DNA of 64,000 nt from Anaeramoeba flamelloides (taxonomy: Eukaryota; Metamonada; Anaeramoebidae): positions 124,001 through 188,000 of the forward strand of contig JANTQA010000029.1 in assembly GCA_027625915.1 (NCBI GenBank). Reading direction: 5' to 3'. The stretch's first letter is position 1; each line of letters begins with the position of its first letter. The notes under the pieces were generated by a model. It was not told the origin of the DNA. It worked only from the letters and a program-made list of their open reading frames with translations, and ran no database searches. This document shows, in pieces, positions 36,043 through 46,560 of the stretch. The position numbers and the translations under genes were made by a program.

Positions 36043-36405
36043 ATGCTAAGTAACACTCATAAACACATTCTATCTTTTTCAACACAAAAAATCTGTTCCC
36101 GTTTCTTCTCAAGCGGAATCAAAATCAAGCCACTTTTTGATAATGTACTTATCAAACGTGAAACAAAAGAAACCAAAACCAAATCTGGACTTTTCATCCC
36201 TGGCTCTGCTACCAAAAAAAACAATGTTGGTGTGGTTGTTGGTGCTGGTGACGGGAAAGTTGTTGATGGTGTAACAGTTCCTTTAACAGTCAAAGCCGGC
36301 GATCGCGTTCTTCTTTCTGAATTTGGCGGCACAAAAATCGTTTGGGAAAATGAAGACTACTTTTTGATTAGAGAACACGCTCTTCTTGCAATCATTAGAA
36401 AATAA
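36043..36405 (+). CDS. CPN10: Chaperonin 10 (GroES/Cpn10), organelle-targeted
   Basis: Single exon, 120 aa. The first ~25 residues (MLSNTHKHILSFSTQKICSR, then FFSS) are rich in Ser, Lys and Arg without acid, a typical mitochondrial-type presequence. The mature protein starts near IKIKPLFDNVLIKR, followed by the mobile loop TKTKSGLFIPGSATKK that contacts Cpn60, GVVVGAGDGK, and the roof and C-terminal strands VKAGDRVLLSEFGGTKIVWE and YFLIREHALLAII. It caps the Cpn60 ring during folding of imported proteins in mitochondria or a related organelle. The coding DNA is notably less AT-rich than its flanks. The length fits the family (about 95 aa mature). Confidence 0.95.
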   Translation: MLSNTHKHILSFSTQKICSRFFSSGIKIKPLFDNVLIKRETKETKTKSGLFIPGSATKKNNVGVVVGAGDGKVVDGVTVPLTVKAGDRVLLSEFGGTKIVWENEDYFLIREHALLAIIRK

Positions 36406-36628
36406 ATTTAATGAAAAGATTCTTGATTAGACTTAACAAAGATCTTTGTCTTTTTTTCTTTTTTTCTTTTTTTTTACTTTTGAAAAAAAAATTCTGATTG
36501 AAACACAAATTTGTGTTTGGCTTTTCGTTCAAATTGTTGTGGGTTCAATTTTTATTTATAAACAATCTTAGTTCAATACACTTTAGTTTCCTCTTTTATT
36601 ATGGATCTTAAAAAATTTTATTTGTTTG

Positions 36629-36667
<39 letters not shown>

Positions 36668-37094
36668 TTTTTTATTGGTTGTTTGAAATTGCCTTCATCA
36701 AAATAAATTTTTGTTTTGTTAAACAAAAAGTAATTCGAAGATCGGCTAATTGTTATTATTTTGTCAAGGTATTGTTTCTTTTTGTTATTCTTATGAAATT
36801 TGTACTCGCCAATTTAAAACAGTTTGACAAAAAGTTTTCAAAACTCTCCCTGAGTACAGCCGATACAATTCAATTGACCCATTTTCTGTACTTTGTAAAA
36901 ATTTTTCTTGTTACACTTTTTGAAAAATGATGAGACCAAAGACAAGCAGAGCAAAAATTCGATTAATTCCTTCAAACAATATTTTTGTCGGGTAACTGTA
37001 ATCAGTAGAAATTTTAATTGTTGTCAAATCAATTTTACATTTTGGTTTTTAGAGTTCTCAAAATTAATGCCAACAGTAATCAAAATGATTCATT

Positions 37095-37260
37095 CACAAC
37101 GACTATAATTCGTGTTTCAAAAAATAGTCCATGTTTTTTTTTCTTCTCATTTCAATACGACATCCAATTAATTACACAATAGTATACCAAAGTTCAAATC
37201 AATTTTGAAGGTAAACCCCTTGATATTTTCTGAAGAATTTATAATAGGAAGGAACTTTTT
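37095..37260 (+). repeat. Repeat X, part b
   Basis: It aligns with the reverse complement of 54880-55010 (GTGTTTCAAAA; ACACAATAGTATACC; GTTCAAATCAATTTTGAAGG). Separated from X part a (38060-38250) by element Y. Confidence 0.55.
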
Positions 37261-37580
37261 TTAAATTTTTTCTTGGTACTATTATTTTCTAATTAATAAA
37301 TGAAACTTTTTATTTCAATTTCCAAAATGAATATTAATTATTACTGCTACAATCAAATTAGCAGAGTAAAAAATTTGTCTTAGATTTGTCTAAGGAAATT
37401 TTTAATTTATTGTCTAAAAATATCATTTCTGAACGATGTTGTAAAGATCTTTGGATTTTCTTCTTACATATATATACAGAAAAATATTTTGGAATGTGAA
37501 CTAAAAATTTTCATTTTTTCATTGGAAAATAAGAATATTCTCAATTTTTTTGAAATTTTTTGTTTGAAGCATAGAAATGA

Positions 37581-38046
37581 AAAAAATACCCGACAAGATT
37601 TCTAATTGTTAATATTAGGAAAACTGTTGTGTAATTGCTAATATTTTGCATCAAATCGTTTTTATGAATAACCAAATTTTTTATGAACCAAGTAATAAAC
37701 CGACCGAAAGTTCATTAAAGTGGGGGTATCTATAGAATACTCAATTTCTTGTTTGATAGCAAAAGTAGATCTACTTTTTTTTGAAAAACAAATGAGTTTT
37801 ATCAGTGGTTTGCTAGAGTTTGGAAAAGAATAATTTTTATTCCTGTTTTTTGTTTGATTGAAAAGGTGTTTTGAACTGGTGTAATTTCATTAATCATCAT
37901 TCTTATAAGTGGCGAGTTGTAATTTTTAAAGTTTGATTTTTTAAAAAACCGATTTGATTTAAAAAATTTGCAATAACACAGCAGTTTTCCTAATATTAAC
38001 AATTAGAAATCTTGTCAAGGATTTTTTTTATGTCTGGTATTTTTTT
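37581..38046 (+). mobile_element. Element Y, inverted-repeat DNA element, copy 1
   Basis: Terminal inverted repeats of about 50-60 bp: the left end includes GACAAGATTTCTAATTGTTA then ATATTAGGAAAAC, and the right end includes TAATATTAACAATTAGAAAT then CTTGTC. The interior shares ACCAAGTAATAAACC, AATACTCAA and GTAATTTCATTAATCAT with the copy at 54.3-55.3 kb. A short minus-strand open stretch (MMINEITPVQNTF) is partly shared too. It is probably a non-autonomous transposon. Confidence 0.65.
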
Positions 38047-38059
38047 CAGTAGTATAAAT

Positions 38060-38250
38060 TAAATAAAAATTAACTCTATTTTTTGAGATAAATTTTTCAA
38101 TTTGATCTTCTATTTTTAGAATTTGTTTTTAAATAAAAGGGCTTTAAGATACCAAAACCATTTTTAATTAGGGTTTATTATCAGTTTCTTTGATTAGTTG
38201 GTATCCAGGTCTTCTATAATAAAAAAACAAGTTTTTTTTTACTTTTTGAA
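38060..38250 (+). repeat. Repeat X, part a
   Basis: It aligns with the reverse complement of 54600-54790: AAATTAACTCTATTTTTTGA, ATTAGGGTTTATTATCAGTT, TTGATTAGTTGG and GGTCTTCTATAA. Confidence 0.6.
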
Positions 38251-38689
38251 ACACATTTTATACTTTTCTCCACACTTTATTTTAACAACTTTTTATATTA
38301 TTAAATTTTGATTTTAATTTGGGGAAAAAAGATCAAAACAAAATTTAATTGAGTAACTTTATTGTGAATACGGGTAAGATCAATCAAAAAAAGAAATAAA
38401 TTAGCTCCAAAGAATAATTAATTAAAATACTTATCAAAGGAATCAGTAAAAATAATTTAGATTGGCTTTATTATCAAAATCTGATATATTGTTTTAGAGA
38501 TCTCGAAAAAAATCATTTTTTTCAACACTATTTTTTATGAGAAGATCCCATAATTTCTAGAAGAAAAAAAAACAAATAAATGATAAAGAGATGATGTGAC
38601 TTTTCTTATTAACTTAACTTTAAATTATTATTTAATGAGTTATTATTGTTAGTCATATTAGATCAAAAGTTTTTTTTGCAATTTTTTTT

Positions 38690-39120
38690 TTGTCAGAGGT
38701 TGACAAAAAAAAATCCAAATTTCAATTATTTTTAATAATTCTGCTGTGAAGAAGATATTGGACTTTAATAGAATAATACACATCGTGGAATGGGTAATTC
38801 CAATAAGAAGTAATAAATCTATATTTTTTCTTAAAAATTGAAAAACACAAATCTTTCGGGTAACCATCAGAAAAATAATAATAATCATTTTAATCATCAA
38901 TGGAAGATCAATAAATATTCTTATAGAAATCAATTACCTTTTTCTGTAAATCATACAAACAATTTTAATAGCATTATAATAACACATTTTTAAATTAGTG
39001 ATTTTAGATCTTGCAATAACTATAAAAAAATACAAAAGAATTCATATCAAAAAAAAATAATTAAAAAAAAAAAAGCAAAAATGTGAAAAAATAATTGAAA
39101 TTTTTGAAATATAGCTTAAA
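38690..39120 (+). repeat. Dispersed repeat R1
   Basis: Same orientation as the 9.5-kb copy. Shared blocks: TTCTTAAAAATTGAAAAACA, GATCTTGCAATAA and AAAAATGTGAAAAAATAATT. Confidence 0.55.
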
Positions 39121-40822
39121 TTTTTAAAATTTTTACTTGATTTATTTCAAAATGTATTTTTATTCAATTGAAAAAAACTCCTGAAATTTTTTTCAAAAAA
39201 AAAAAATAAATAAAAAAAAAGGAAATTGGTATTTTTTTCAATTACATTTACAAATCAAAATAGAGTATCTGGATAATTTGAAATTTATAGTGTAATCTAT
39301 CTTGTTTTGATTTGTAATTTAGTAATATTATTTTAAAAATTTACTTTTAATTTCAAATAAGTTCGATTTTTACAGTTATTAAAATGTAATTTTTTTTAAA
39401 TAAAAACAAGAATAAATAAAATTTTAAATGTATTCAAATTATCCAAAATTTTTCTGAGATAAGATTAGAATATGTCACTGTTTTTTTTTTTTTTTTGAAA
39501 GTAAGATATGTTAAATATTGGGGAAATTTCATCAAAAAAACAAACTATAATTCTTCATTTATTTTTGGGAATAAGTACAAATACATGTGGGGGGCTCAAA
39601 AACCTTAGGTGCTTTTTGGAAATTTTGGTTTACAATCAGAATAAGAGTAAAATTGAATAACATTTCATAATTATCAACAATTGATTTTATTGGTATATTT
39701 TCAATCAGGAAAGTGAATATACTGTGTTCCCATAATAATTCCATTTATAGAATTTTTATAATCACAAATATTTAATTTTTTGTATCATAATCTTATAACT
39801 ATTCCAAATGAATAAGTTTTTATCAAACATTTTCAACTTATTAAATAACCCTTTTAGAATAATTTTTCAAAAATATTAAAAATATTATTCTGATGATCTA
39901 TGGAATTATAAATTGAATTTTTTATTAGATATGAAAAATATATTCATAAAAACGATTCTTTGTATTTAATTTTCAAATAAAATAATTTTCTTATGAGGTA
40001 TAAACTTATAAACACTTGTATTAGCAAAAAGATGATTAAAATTAAAATATCAATAATAAAAACCTCAAATATTTATATTTTTTTTAAGAAATCTCTAATT
40101 CTCTATTATGTAATTTTAAAAAAAATCAAACTCTTAATGATACAATATTGAGAATGATGGGATTCTATTAAAAACCAAATTTCAACAAGAAATAAGTTGA
40201 AACTTTGCAATTGAAAAAAAAAAGAATCATTTAATTTCATTGAAATAAAAAAGAAAATATACAGGTTTTTTTTCAAAAAAGAATCAAAATGTGTACTCTG
40301 AAAATATATCTTATTAAATCCCCCAATGAACTTTTGGATGAAATTATTTTTACTTTTAAATATCTTAATTTCAAAAATACCAAAATGATGAAATAAAGGG
40401 TATTATATACAATCTTCCGTTTTATCAATGAAAAATTAAGTTTTTTAATCAAACAATCGTTTCAATCAAAAAAAAATAATTTAAGAATCCAATAAAAACT
40501 ATAAAAATCAAAAAAAAACAAAGAAAAAAAGAATTGCAAAAAAAAATCGAATAAAAAGTTTCGAATTTTAATAGATCTTTTTGTAAAAATTATAGATCTT
40601 TTTATTTTTGTTTTTTATTTTAAGAATTTATTTTATTTGATAACAAATTTCTCCTAATAAATTGAAATTAATTTTAAATTGTATTTATTGTATCCGAAAA
40701 CACATTGCAAAAAAAGTCTTTTGAAGTGAATTCAAAAAGCAAACCAATGTTAATGTGTCAATACTGAGGAGGTGTTTGAATTAAAAAAAAAAAAAAAAAC
40801 AAGCAAAGAAAATAAATGAAAT

Positions 40823-42283
40823 TTATTTCTTCGATCTGATCAACCTACGGCTACCTCTTCCTGCTCTTTTTGGTTTGGTAAATCTTCTTACATTTGTTTC
40901 TTTTTTCACTGGATGAAGTTCGTTTTTTAGCCATTCTTCAGTAAGGTCATTTAAATCTCTAACTTCAAGTTTTTTTTCTGGATCAACACCAACTTGTTTG
41001 GCTTGTGTCAGGGCAGCAGATTTCACAGTTGAGTACAACATTTTTTCTTTGATTGGTGCTATATCTGGGCACACATAGAAGAAAATTAAGGTGTTTTTCG
41101 ATTCATTATCTTTGATGTATTTATAGTTCCAGAACACATAGCGTGGGTGATCGTTATTGAGATTTCTGACAACATTATCAACAGACTCTATTAGTGTTTG
41201 TTAATTTGTTTCGTAGAAATAAAAAAAGAAAAGAAGAAAAGAAGAAAAGAAGAAAAGAATGAAAAAAAGAAAGAAAGACAAGCGAAAACAAAAAAAAAAT
41301 GTGAAAAATAAACAAAATTTTGAAGAGAAAAAAGGAAGAAAAAAAATGAAGAAAATTAAAAAAACTAGAAATTAGTTTTTTTATTGAAAAAATTAAATAA
41401 AGTAGAAACAAAAATAAATCATTACCAATTGTTTCTGCGCTATCTAACTCAAGTGATTCGTTTTGGATATTAAGAGCGACTTGTACTAAATTTACTTGTC
41501 CACTAACAAGATTTTTAAATTTTTCCATCAAATCTGTAGAGCAAGGGAAAGCAACGCCATGGACATATTCTGTTTGTGTTCCTTGTGCAACTTCCATAAA
41601 TTTTTCTTCACGTTGTATTTTTTCGTTTTCTGTTAACAACTGGAGTGTTTCTTGTTTTGAAGAAGAAGGCTTACGAGCTTCTTTGATCATTTCAAAGGTA
41701 AATTCGTCTGCGTCTGTTCCATAAAGGTTTGTAATGAAATAAGTATACCCTAATTTCTTCCTGCAGTTGTCCTTTGAAGATGCATACAACATTCGATCTT
41801 TGACTTTCGAGCCTTCTCCTACATAACTGAAAAATGCCCACTCAAAGCCAAATTGCTTGTTCTGGGAATCTAATCTATATAAAACATAACATCCTTTTTT
41901 TGGTTCCATGAAGTCCTTAATTTTTTCAAAATCTTCAACTTCATTACCTTCGACATCAAATTTTGCAGTTGAGACAATTTGTTCTATTTTTTGTGTGCCA
42001 ACAAGTTGCAGAAAATAAAGGAAAAAAAAATTTTGTTTTTAATAGTCTTTTCTTCTTTCATTTTTTTTTTTTTTTTTAATATAAAAAAGCTATTGATTAC
42101 CTTCTATAATTTCGAGTTTAAAGGCACGTACTATTCCTTCTTTTCTTGCGTTTCCAAATTCTTGGATAAGATCTTGAGTACAAAAAATTCCTGACACTTT
42201 AAAGAAGAAACAAGATGGAAATAAGAAAAAAATGAGAAATTGGATAGTTTTTGCAAACTAAAAGACAAAAAAAATTGCTTACT
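40823..42283 (-). CDS. TWF: Twinfilin (two ADF-H domains), start codon split by an intron
   Basis: Three coding exons plus the last base of a 5' exon give 339 aa, the usual twinfilin length. The A of ATG is the last base of the 5' exon (42283, donor GTAAGC); TG begins the next exon at 42196 after an 86-nt intron. The exons are 42196-42101, 41983-41426 and 41187-40823, with introns of 117 and 238 nt, both phase 1. The first ADF-H domain runs from SGIFCTQDLIQEFGNARKEG through CYVLYRLDSQNKQFGFEWAF and VKDRMLYASSKDNCRKKLG. The linker holds YVHGVAFPCS. The second ADF-H has RYVFWNYKYI, LIFFYVCPDIAPIKEKMLYS and NELHPVKK. The basic tail FTKPKRAGRGSRRLIRSKK matches the capping-protein/PIP2-binding tail. 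Twinfilin sequesters actin monomers and caps barbed ends in the cytoplasm. Confidence 0.92.
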
Positions 42284-43800
42284 TTTAAATTAATTTATTT
42301 TGATAAAAAATGATTTTTTGAGAAAATTTTTCAATGGTGTGGTTAAGTTTGAAGAAAGTGAAAATTAATGAAAAGTAGACTGACAATTATATTTTAAAAT
42401 TAGTTTTGGGTAAGCAATAAAAGATTCTAGTTTCTTCCTCTTTTAAAGACTTTAATGTTTCTCTTTGAACTCAAAAATATATTCTAGAGTGCTTGAATAA
42501 TATAATTAGATATAATTTTCTTATAACTTAATCTACTTCAAGGTATTCGGACATTGAAGAGAAAAACAAAGATATTTTTCTTCCAAATTAAACACGAACA
42601 TTTTAACTACAATTAAAGTAGAGTTGTGTTACTACAGTATTTTTTACCTCAACCACTGAAGAAAATTCAACTCAACATGAAAATATTGGATTTATGGAGT
42701 CATAGGAAGCAAATACATTGGATGATACCAATATAATAATAAGAATTTTATTTTTTGAACACAAACTTTGTTATTTCCTCAAATTTTAAGTCAAAATAAT
42801 TTTAGAGAAAGAACTTAAGAAAGAGATTCGATCTTTAAAAAGCTATAGGTAATATTTGAAAATTTTGTGATCTTATCATTTTCAATTTGTTATGAGTAAA
42901 AGTAGAAAGATTTTGGGAATCTTGAAGATTTTTAAATATAACATAAATTATTTATATTATGAGATATTATAAACTTTTTTTAAGTGGTATTTTCAATCGG
43001 CAGTATCTGATATTCATGAAGTGTCTCAATTTCCAATTTATTTGAAGATAATTTTTTAAGTTAACCTAAGTATTTTATTCAATTGAAAATCAAAAAGTAC
43101 TGTTCCATAATTCGTGAAAATGTTATAAAATGTTGCAAACTTTATTTTTTTTTTGTTTTAAAATAATGTTAAAATCCAAATATTGTTTTTTTTTTCTTGT
43201 TTGGGTTGAACTCATTAGTATATCTTTTATGTCTCTTTTTATGATTTTTTTGAAAAAACAAAACAATTTTTAGAAGAAATCAGTAATAGTAATACCTCAG
43301 AAGAGGATTAAGAGAAAAAATCAATGAAGAACAGGTATTTTAAGTGATTTGTGTCAGTTTTAATTGAGGATCAACTGTGTAAGACAATATTATAGATTTA
43401 ATTTTTATTATTTTTTTTGGAAAATTATTTTATACTTGGGTTTCAGATTAATTTAATGATACACAACTATACTCTAATCAAAACACAGAGTCTTAAAGTC
43501 CTAGTGCCAGTATAAAAGTAAAAAAATTTCATTTTTTTTTGTCATTTTTTATCAATCTCATTTTTCAAAAATCCCATTAACAAAGGGTTGCCTGAAATGT
43601 AAAAATGATTACTATTCAAAGCTAGCCAAACAATTGGTATAAAATTATAACTTTAAGAGATTCCTAAAAATCTAGTTTTATTTGATGATTTTTTCTTTAT
43701 TAAATCAAAGTTAATTTTGTTTATTAAACCTGGAACTTGCGATAGTAAATATATTAATTCTTACTCAAAATTAAAATAATAATTATAAATCCTTAAAATA

Positions 43801-43997
43801 CAGTCAGTTTCACTTTTAAGGCACAAACTATCAACGAAATTTAAGGCACAATAAAAATCTCAAATTAAGGCACATTGTTTGGAATTTTATTTTTTACAAT
43901 TTATTTTACTAGAAGCTGAATTTTGTGCTTTATTTTGAGATTTTTTTTGTGCCTTAAATTTCGTTGAAAGTTTGTGCCTTAAAAGTGAAACTGACTT
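43801..43997. mobile_element. MITE-A copy
   Basis: TA before and after. It starts CAGTCAGTTTCACTTTTAAG and the right end is GTGAAACTGACTT, one base away from the CAGT inverse. Two arms of nearly 90 bp around a T-rich centre. Confidence 0.85.
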
Positions 43998-44465
43998 TAT
44001 ATTTTATATACCTTTTTTATATTCTCTTGTAAAAATTAATTAATTTTCCAATTAACTAAAAGGGGGGAATTTTTGACAGTTATTTGTTGTTATTTTATTG
44101 TTTTTAATTTAAAAGGGTCCAGTAAAATCTGGTTAGGGGAATTGATAAAAAAATATTATTAATAATAATATCTTGATAATATTTTTAAAATGGTACTGTC
44201 ATTAAAAGTATCATTAATATCGCAAAAAAAAATGTTTCTTTAACTTGATTTTTCAAGAAAAAATTGAAAAGTAAACTCTCTTACAAACAAAGGGACACAT
44301 CTCTTAAATCATCAATGCTGTCGAATTTGATTGTTAATAAGATAATTACTTAATGATGATTTGCATTTTGTTTATCTTTTTTTTTCATTTTTTTAATTTT
44401 TTTTTATCGAAATTGAAGAGTTGGAATATGAAAAAGCAAGATAAGAAGAAATCCCTTTGGAAATA

Positions 44466-44662
44466 CAACCAGTTTAAAATTTAATACATAAACTTTCAAC
44501 GAAATTTAAAGCACAAAAAAATCTTAAATTAAGGCACAAAATTTGGAATTTTAATTTTTACACAAATTATTTTGCTAGAATCTGAATTTTGTGCCTTAAT
44601 TTGAGATTTTGATTGTGCCATGATTTTGTTTAAAGTCTGTGCCTTAAAAGTGGAACTGGGTG
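44466..44662. mobile_element. MITE-A copy, degraded ends
   Basis: TA flanks are kept. The left end is altered (CAACCAGTTTAAAATTTAAT), while the inner motifs AACTTTCAACGAAATTTAAA and AATTAAGGCACAAAATTTGG are intact. The right end is TTAAAAGTGGAACTGGGTG. Confidence 0.75.
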
Positions 44663-45261
44663 TAATCTAACAGTATATAAATGAAAGCAGTTTGATTTTG
44701 ATTTTGAATGAGCTAGAGTGGGAATTAAGAAAGATCAATATTGGATTGAATTCTGTAATAAAAGAAAAGAGAAATAAGGAAAAAACCTAATTCGAACAAA
44801 ATACCCCAATGAATTGTGGATTTATCTAGGAACTGAAACTTTAAAGAACAAAGGTTTGACGGATAAAAAATTATCAAGAAAATTTTTAGTACTGTTTCTC
44901 TATTCACCCTGTTCAAAGGTTTTTATTGGTTTTATATTTTTTTTTTCTTTACAATTTACAAAAAAAAAAAAGATTTCTCTTTTCAAATAAAAGAGCACAC
45001 CAATTTTTAAAATATTGAATTTTAATTTTTATTGTTTTGTTTTAATGAGTTTTAAAGATTTGGTTGAGTGTTTTTTTAATTTTTTTTTAAGAGTTTCTTG
45101 GATTTTTGAATGATACTACAAGTAATTTTATCCAATAATAAATAATTCTTGAAATTGTTTCGTGCCCTTTTATTTTAAAAAGAGTTTAGAAAATATAACC
45201 ATGCACAAAAGAAAACATTTTTTTTTCTTTAGTAATATATCTATATATATATATATATATA

Positions 45262-45459
45262 CAGTCAGTTTCACTTTTAAGGCTCAAACTTAAAACGGAA
45301 TTTAAGGCACAAAATAATCTCAAATTAAGGCACAAAATTTGAATTTTTTTTTTTTACAAATTATTTTACTAGAATTTGAATTTTACACTTTAATTTGAGA
45401 TTTTTTTTTTGTATCTTAAATTCCATTTAAAGTTTGTGTCTTAAAAGTGCAATTGACTA
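45262..45459. mobile_element. MITE-A copy
   Basis: Inserted at the end of a TA dinucleotide run. It starts CAGTCAGTTTCACTTTTAAG and the right end TTAAAAGTGCAATTGACTA is followed by TA. Several motif copies carry substitutions. Confidence 0.8.
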
Positions 45460-45579
45460 TATCTATAAACGAATTTCCATTTAATTGGATAATTTATTGC
45501 ATTAAATTTACATTAATCAAACAGATTAATTTGGTAAAAAAATGAAAAAATATCAAATCCGTATTATTACAATCCTATA

Positions 45580-45774
45580 CAGTCAGTTTCAAATTTAAGG
45601 CACAAAATTAAACAAAATTAAGGTACAATAAAAATCTCAAATTAAGGCACAAAATCCAAATTCTAGTAAAAATAAATTGTAAAAAATAAAATTCCAAATT
45701 TTATACCTTAATTTGAGATTTTTTTGTGCTTTAAATTTCGTTGAAAGTTTGTGCCTTAAAAGTGAAACTGACTG
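45580..45774. mobile_element. MITE-A copy, well preserved right arm
   Basis: TA flanks. The left end is CAGTCAGTTTCAAATTTAAG and the right end TTAAAAGTGAAACTGACTG. A short internal loss shortens the left arm relative to other copies. Confidence 0.85.
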
Positions 45775-45779
45775 TATCA

Positions 45780-46560
45780 ATTTCACCCAAATGGCACAAT
45801 TCAACAATGAAAAATTCTCTTTTTTTTTAATCAGTCAAAGAAAAATTGTTTAGAAATAAGAGAAATAATAAATTTAGCGTTAGAGTTGAGATTCATAAAA
45901 TAAATACCTGAAAAACAGTTCATTTCAAAAGAATATTTAAAAAAAAAAATTAGAACACTTTCCTTATAGTCATCTCCACTTTTAAGGCACAAACTTTCAA
46001 AGAAATTTAAGGCACAAAAAAATCTCAAATTAAGGCACAAAATTTGGAATTTTTTTTTTTTTTTACAATTTATTATACTAGAATCTGGATTTTGTGCCTT
46101 AATTTGAGATTTTTATTGTGCCTTAAATTTCGTTGAAAGTTTGTGTCTTAAAAGTGGAACTGGCTGTGTCATGACTCGTACTTTATTTCTCAACAAATTA
46201 TTGAAAGGGAAATTGTTTACAAGAAGGTAATTTTAATATAAATATCTTCATTTTAAAAGAAACTGTAAAGGTGCAATTTTATCAATGTTAAATCGGGGTT
46301 TCTAAAGATTTTTGTGTTTCAAATTGGCTTTTTAAATTGAGAACAAAGAAATGAGAAAACGTAAAGAAAACAAAAGCAAAAATCAAAAAACAAATAAAAA
46401 TCAAAATAGAAAAAAGTAGAGAAATGAAATCTAATTTAAAAAGTGGGATTTAATTTTTAGATGGGTATTTGATAAAACTCAAAGAATTTGTTTTTTTTTT
46501 TTTTTTGTTCTTAAATAAAAAGTTGTCTCTTTGACTTGATGGGGGTTTAAAGATTGATAA
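45780..46560 (+). repeat. Repeat R8, copy 3, interrupted by MITE-A
   Basis: It aligns with 29095-29660 on both sides of the MITE-A at 45967-46166: AAAATTGTTTAGAAAT...GATTCATAAAA on the left, and AGAAACTGTAAAGG...GTTTCAAATTGGCTT on the right. MITE-A moved after R8 had spread. Confidence 0.55.
45967..46166. mobile_element. MITE-A copy inside R8
   Basis: The left end TAGTCATCTCCACTTTTAAG follows TA, and the right end TTAAAAGTGGAACTGGCTG is followed by TG (a decayed TA). Triple motif arms are present. Confidence 0.8.

Larger units (their letters stand above)
36406..40822. other. Intergenic, repeat-bearing
   Basis: Starts with T-rich sequence, including an uninterrupted T tract at about 36631-36665. 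It then holds X and Y repeats (37095-38250) and R1 (38690-39120). 39121-40822 is plain AT-rich DNA, and several poly-Phe open stretches there are not genes. Confidence 0.6.

Noticed and set aside
36057-36332. Minus-strand frame over chaperonin 10
   Set aside because: Antisense shadow of a clearly conserved plus-strand gene.
36601-36930. 109-aa plus-strand frame with a poly-Phe run
   Set aside because: The frame is held open by a pure T tract; the remainder has no protein-like pattern or neighbour support.
41979-42194. Plus-strand 71-aa frame over twinfilin exon and introns
   Set aside because: Overlaps the supported minus-strand exons and T-rich intron DNA.
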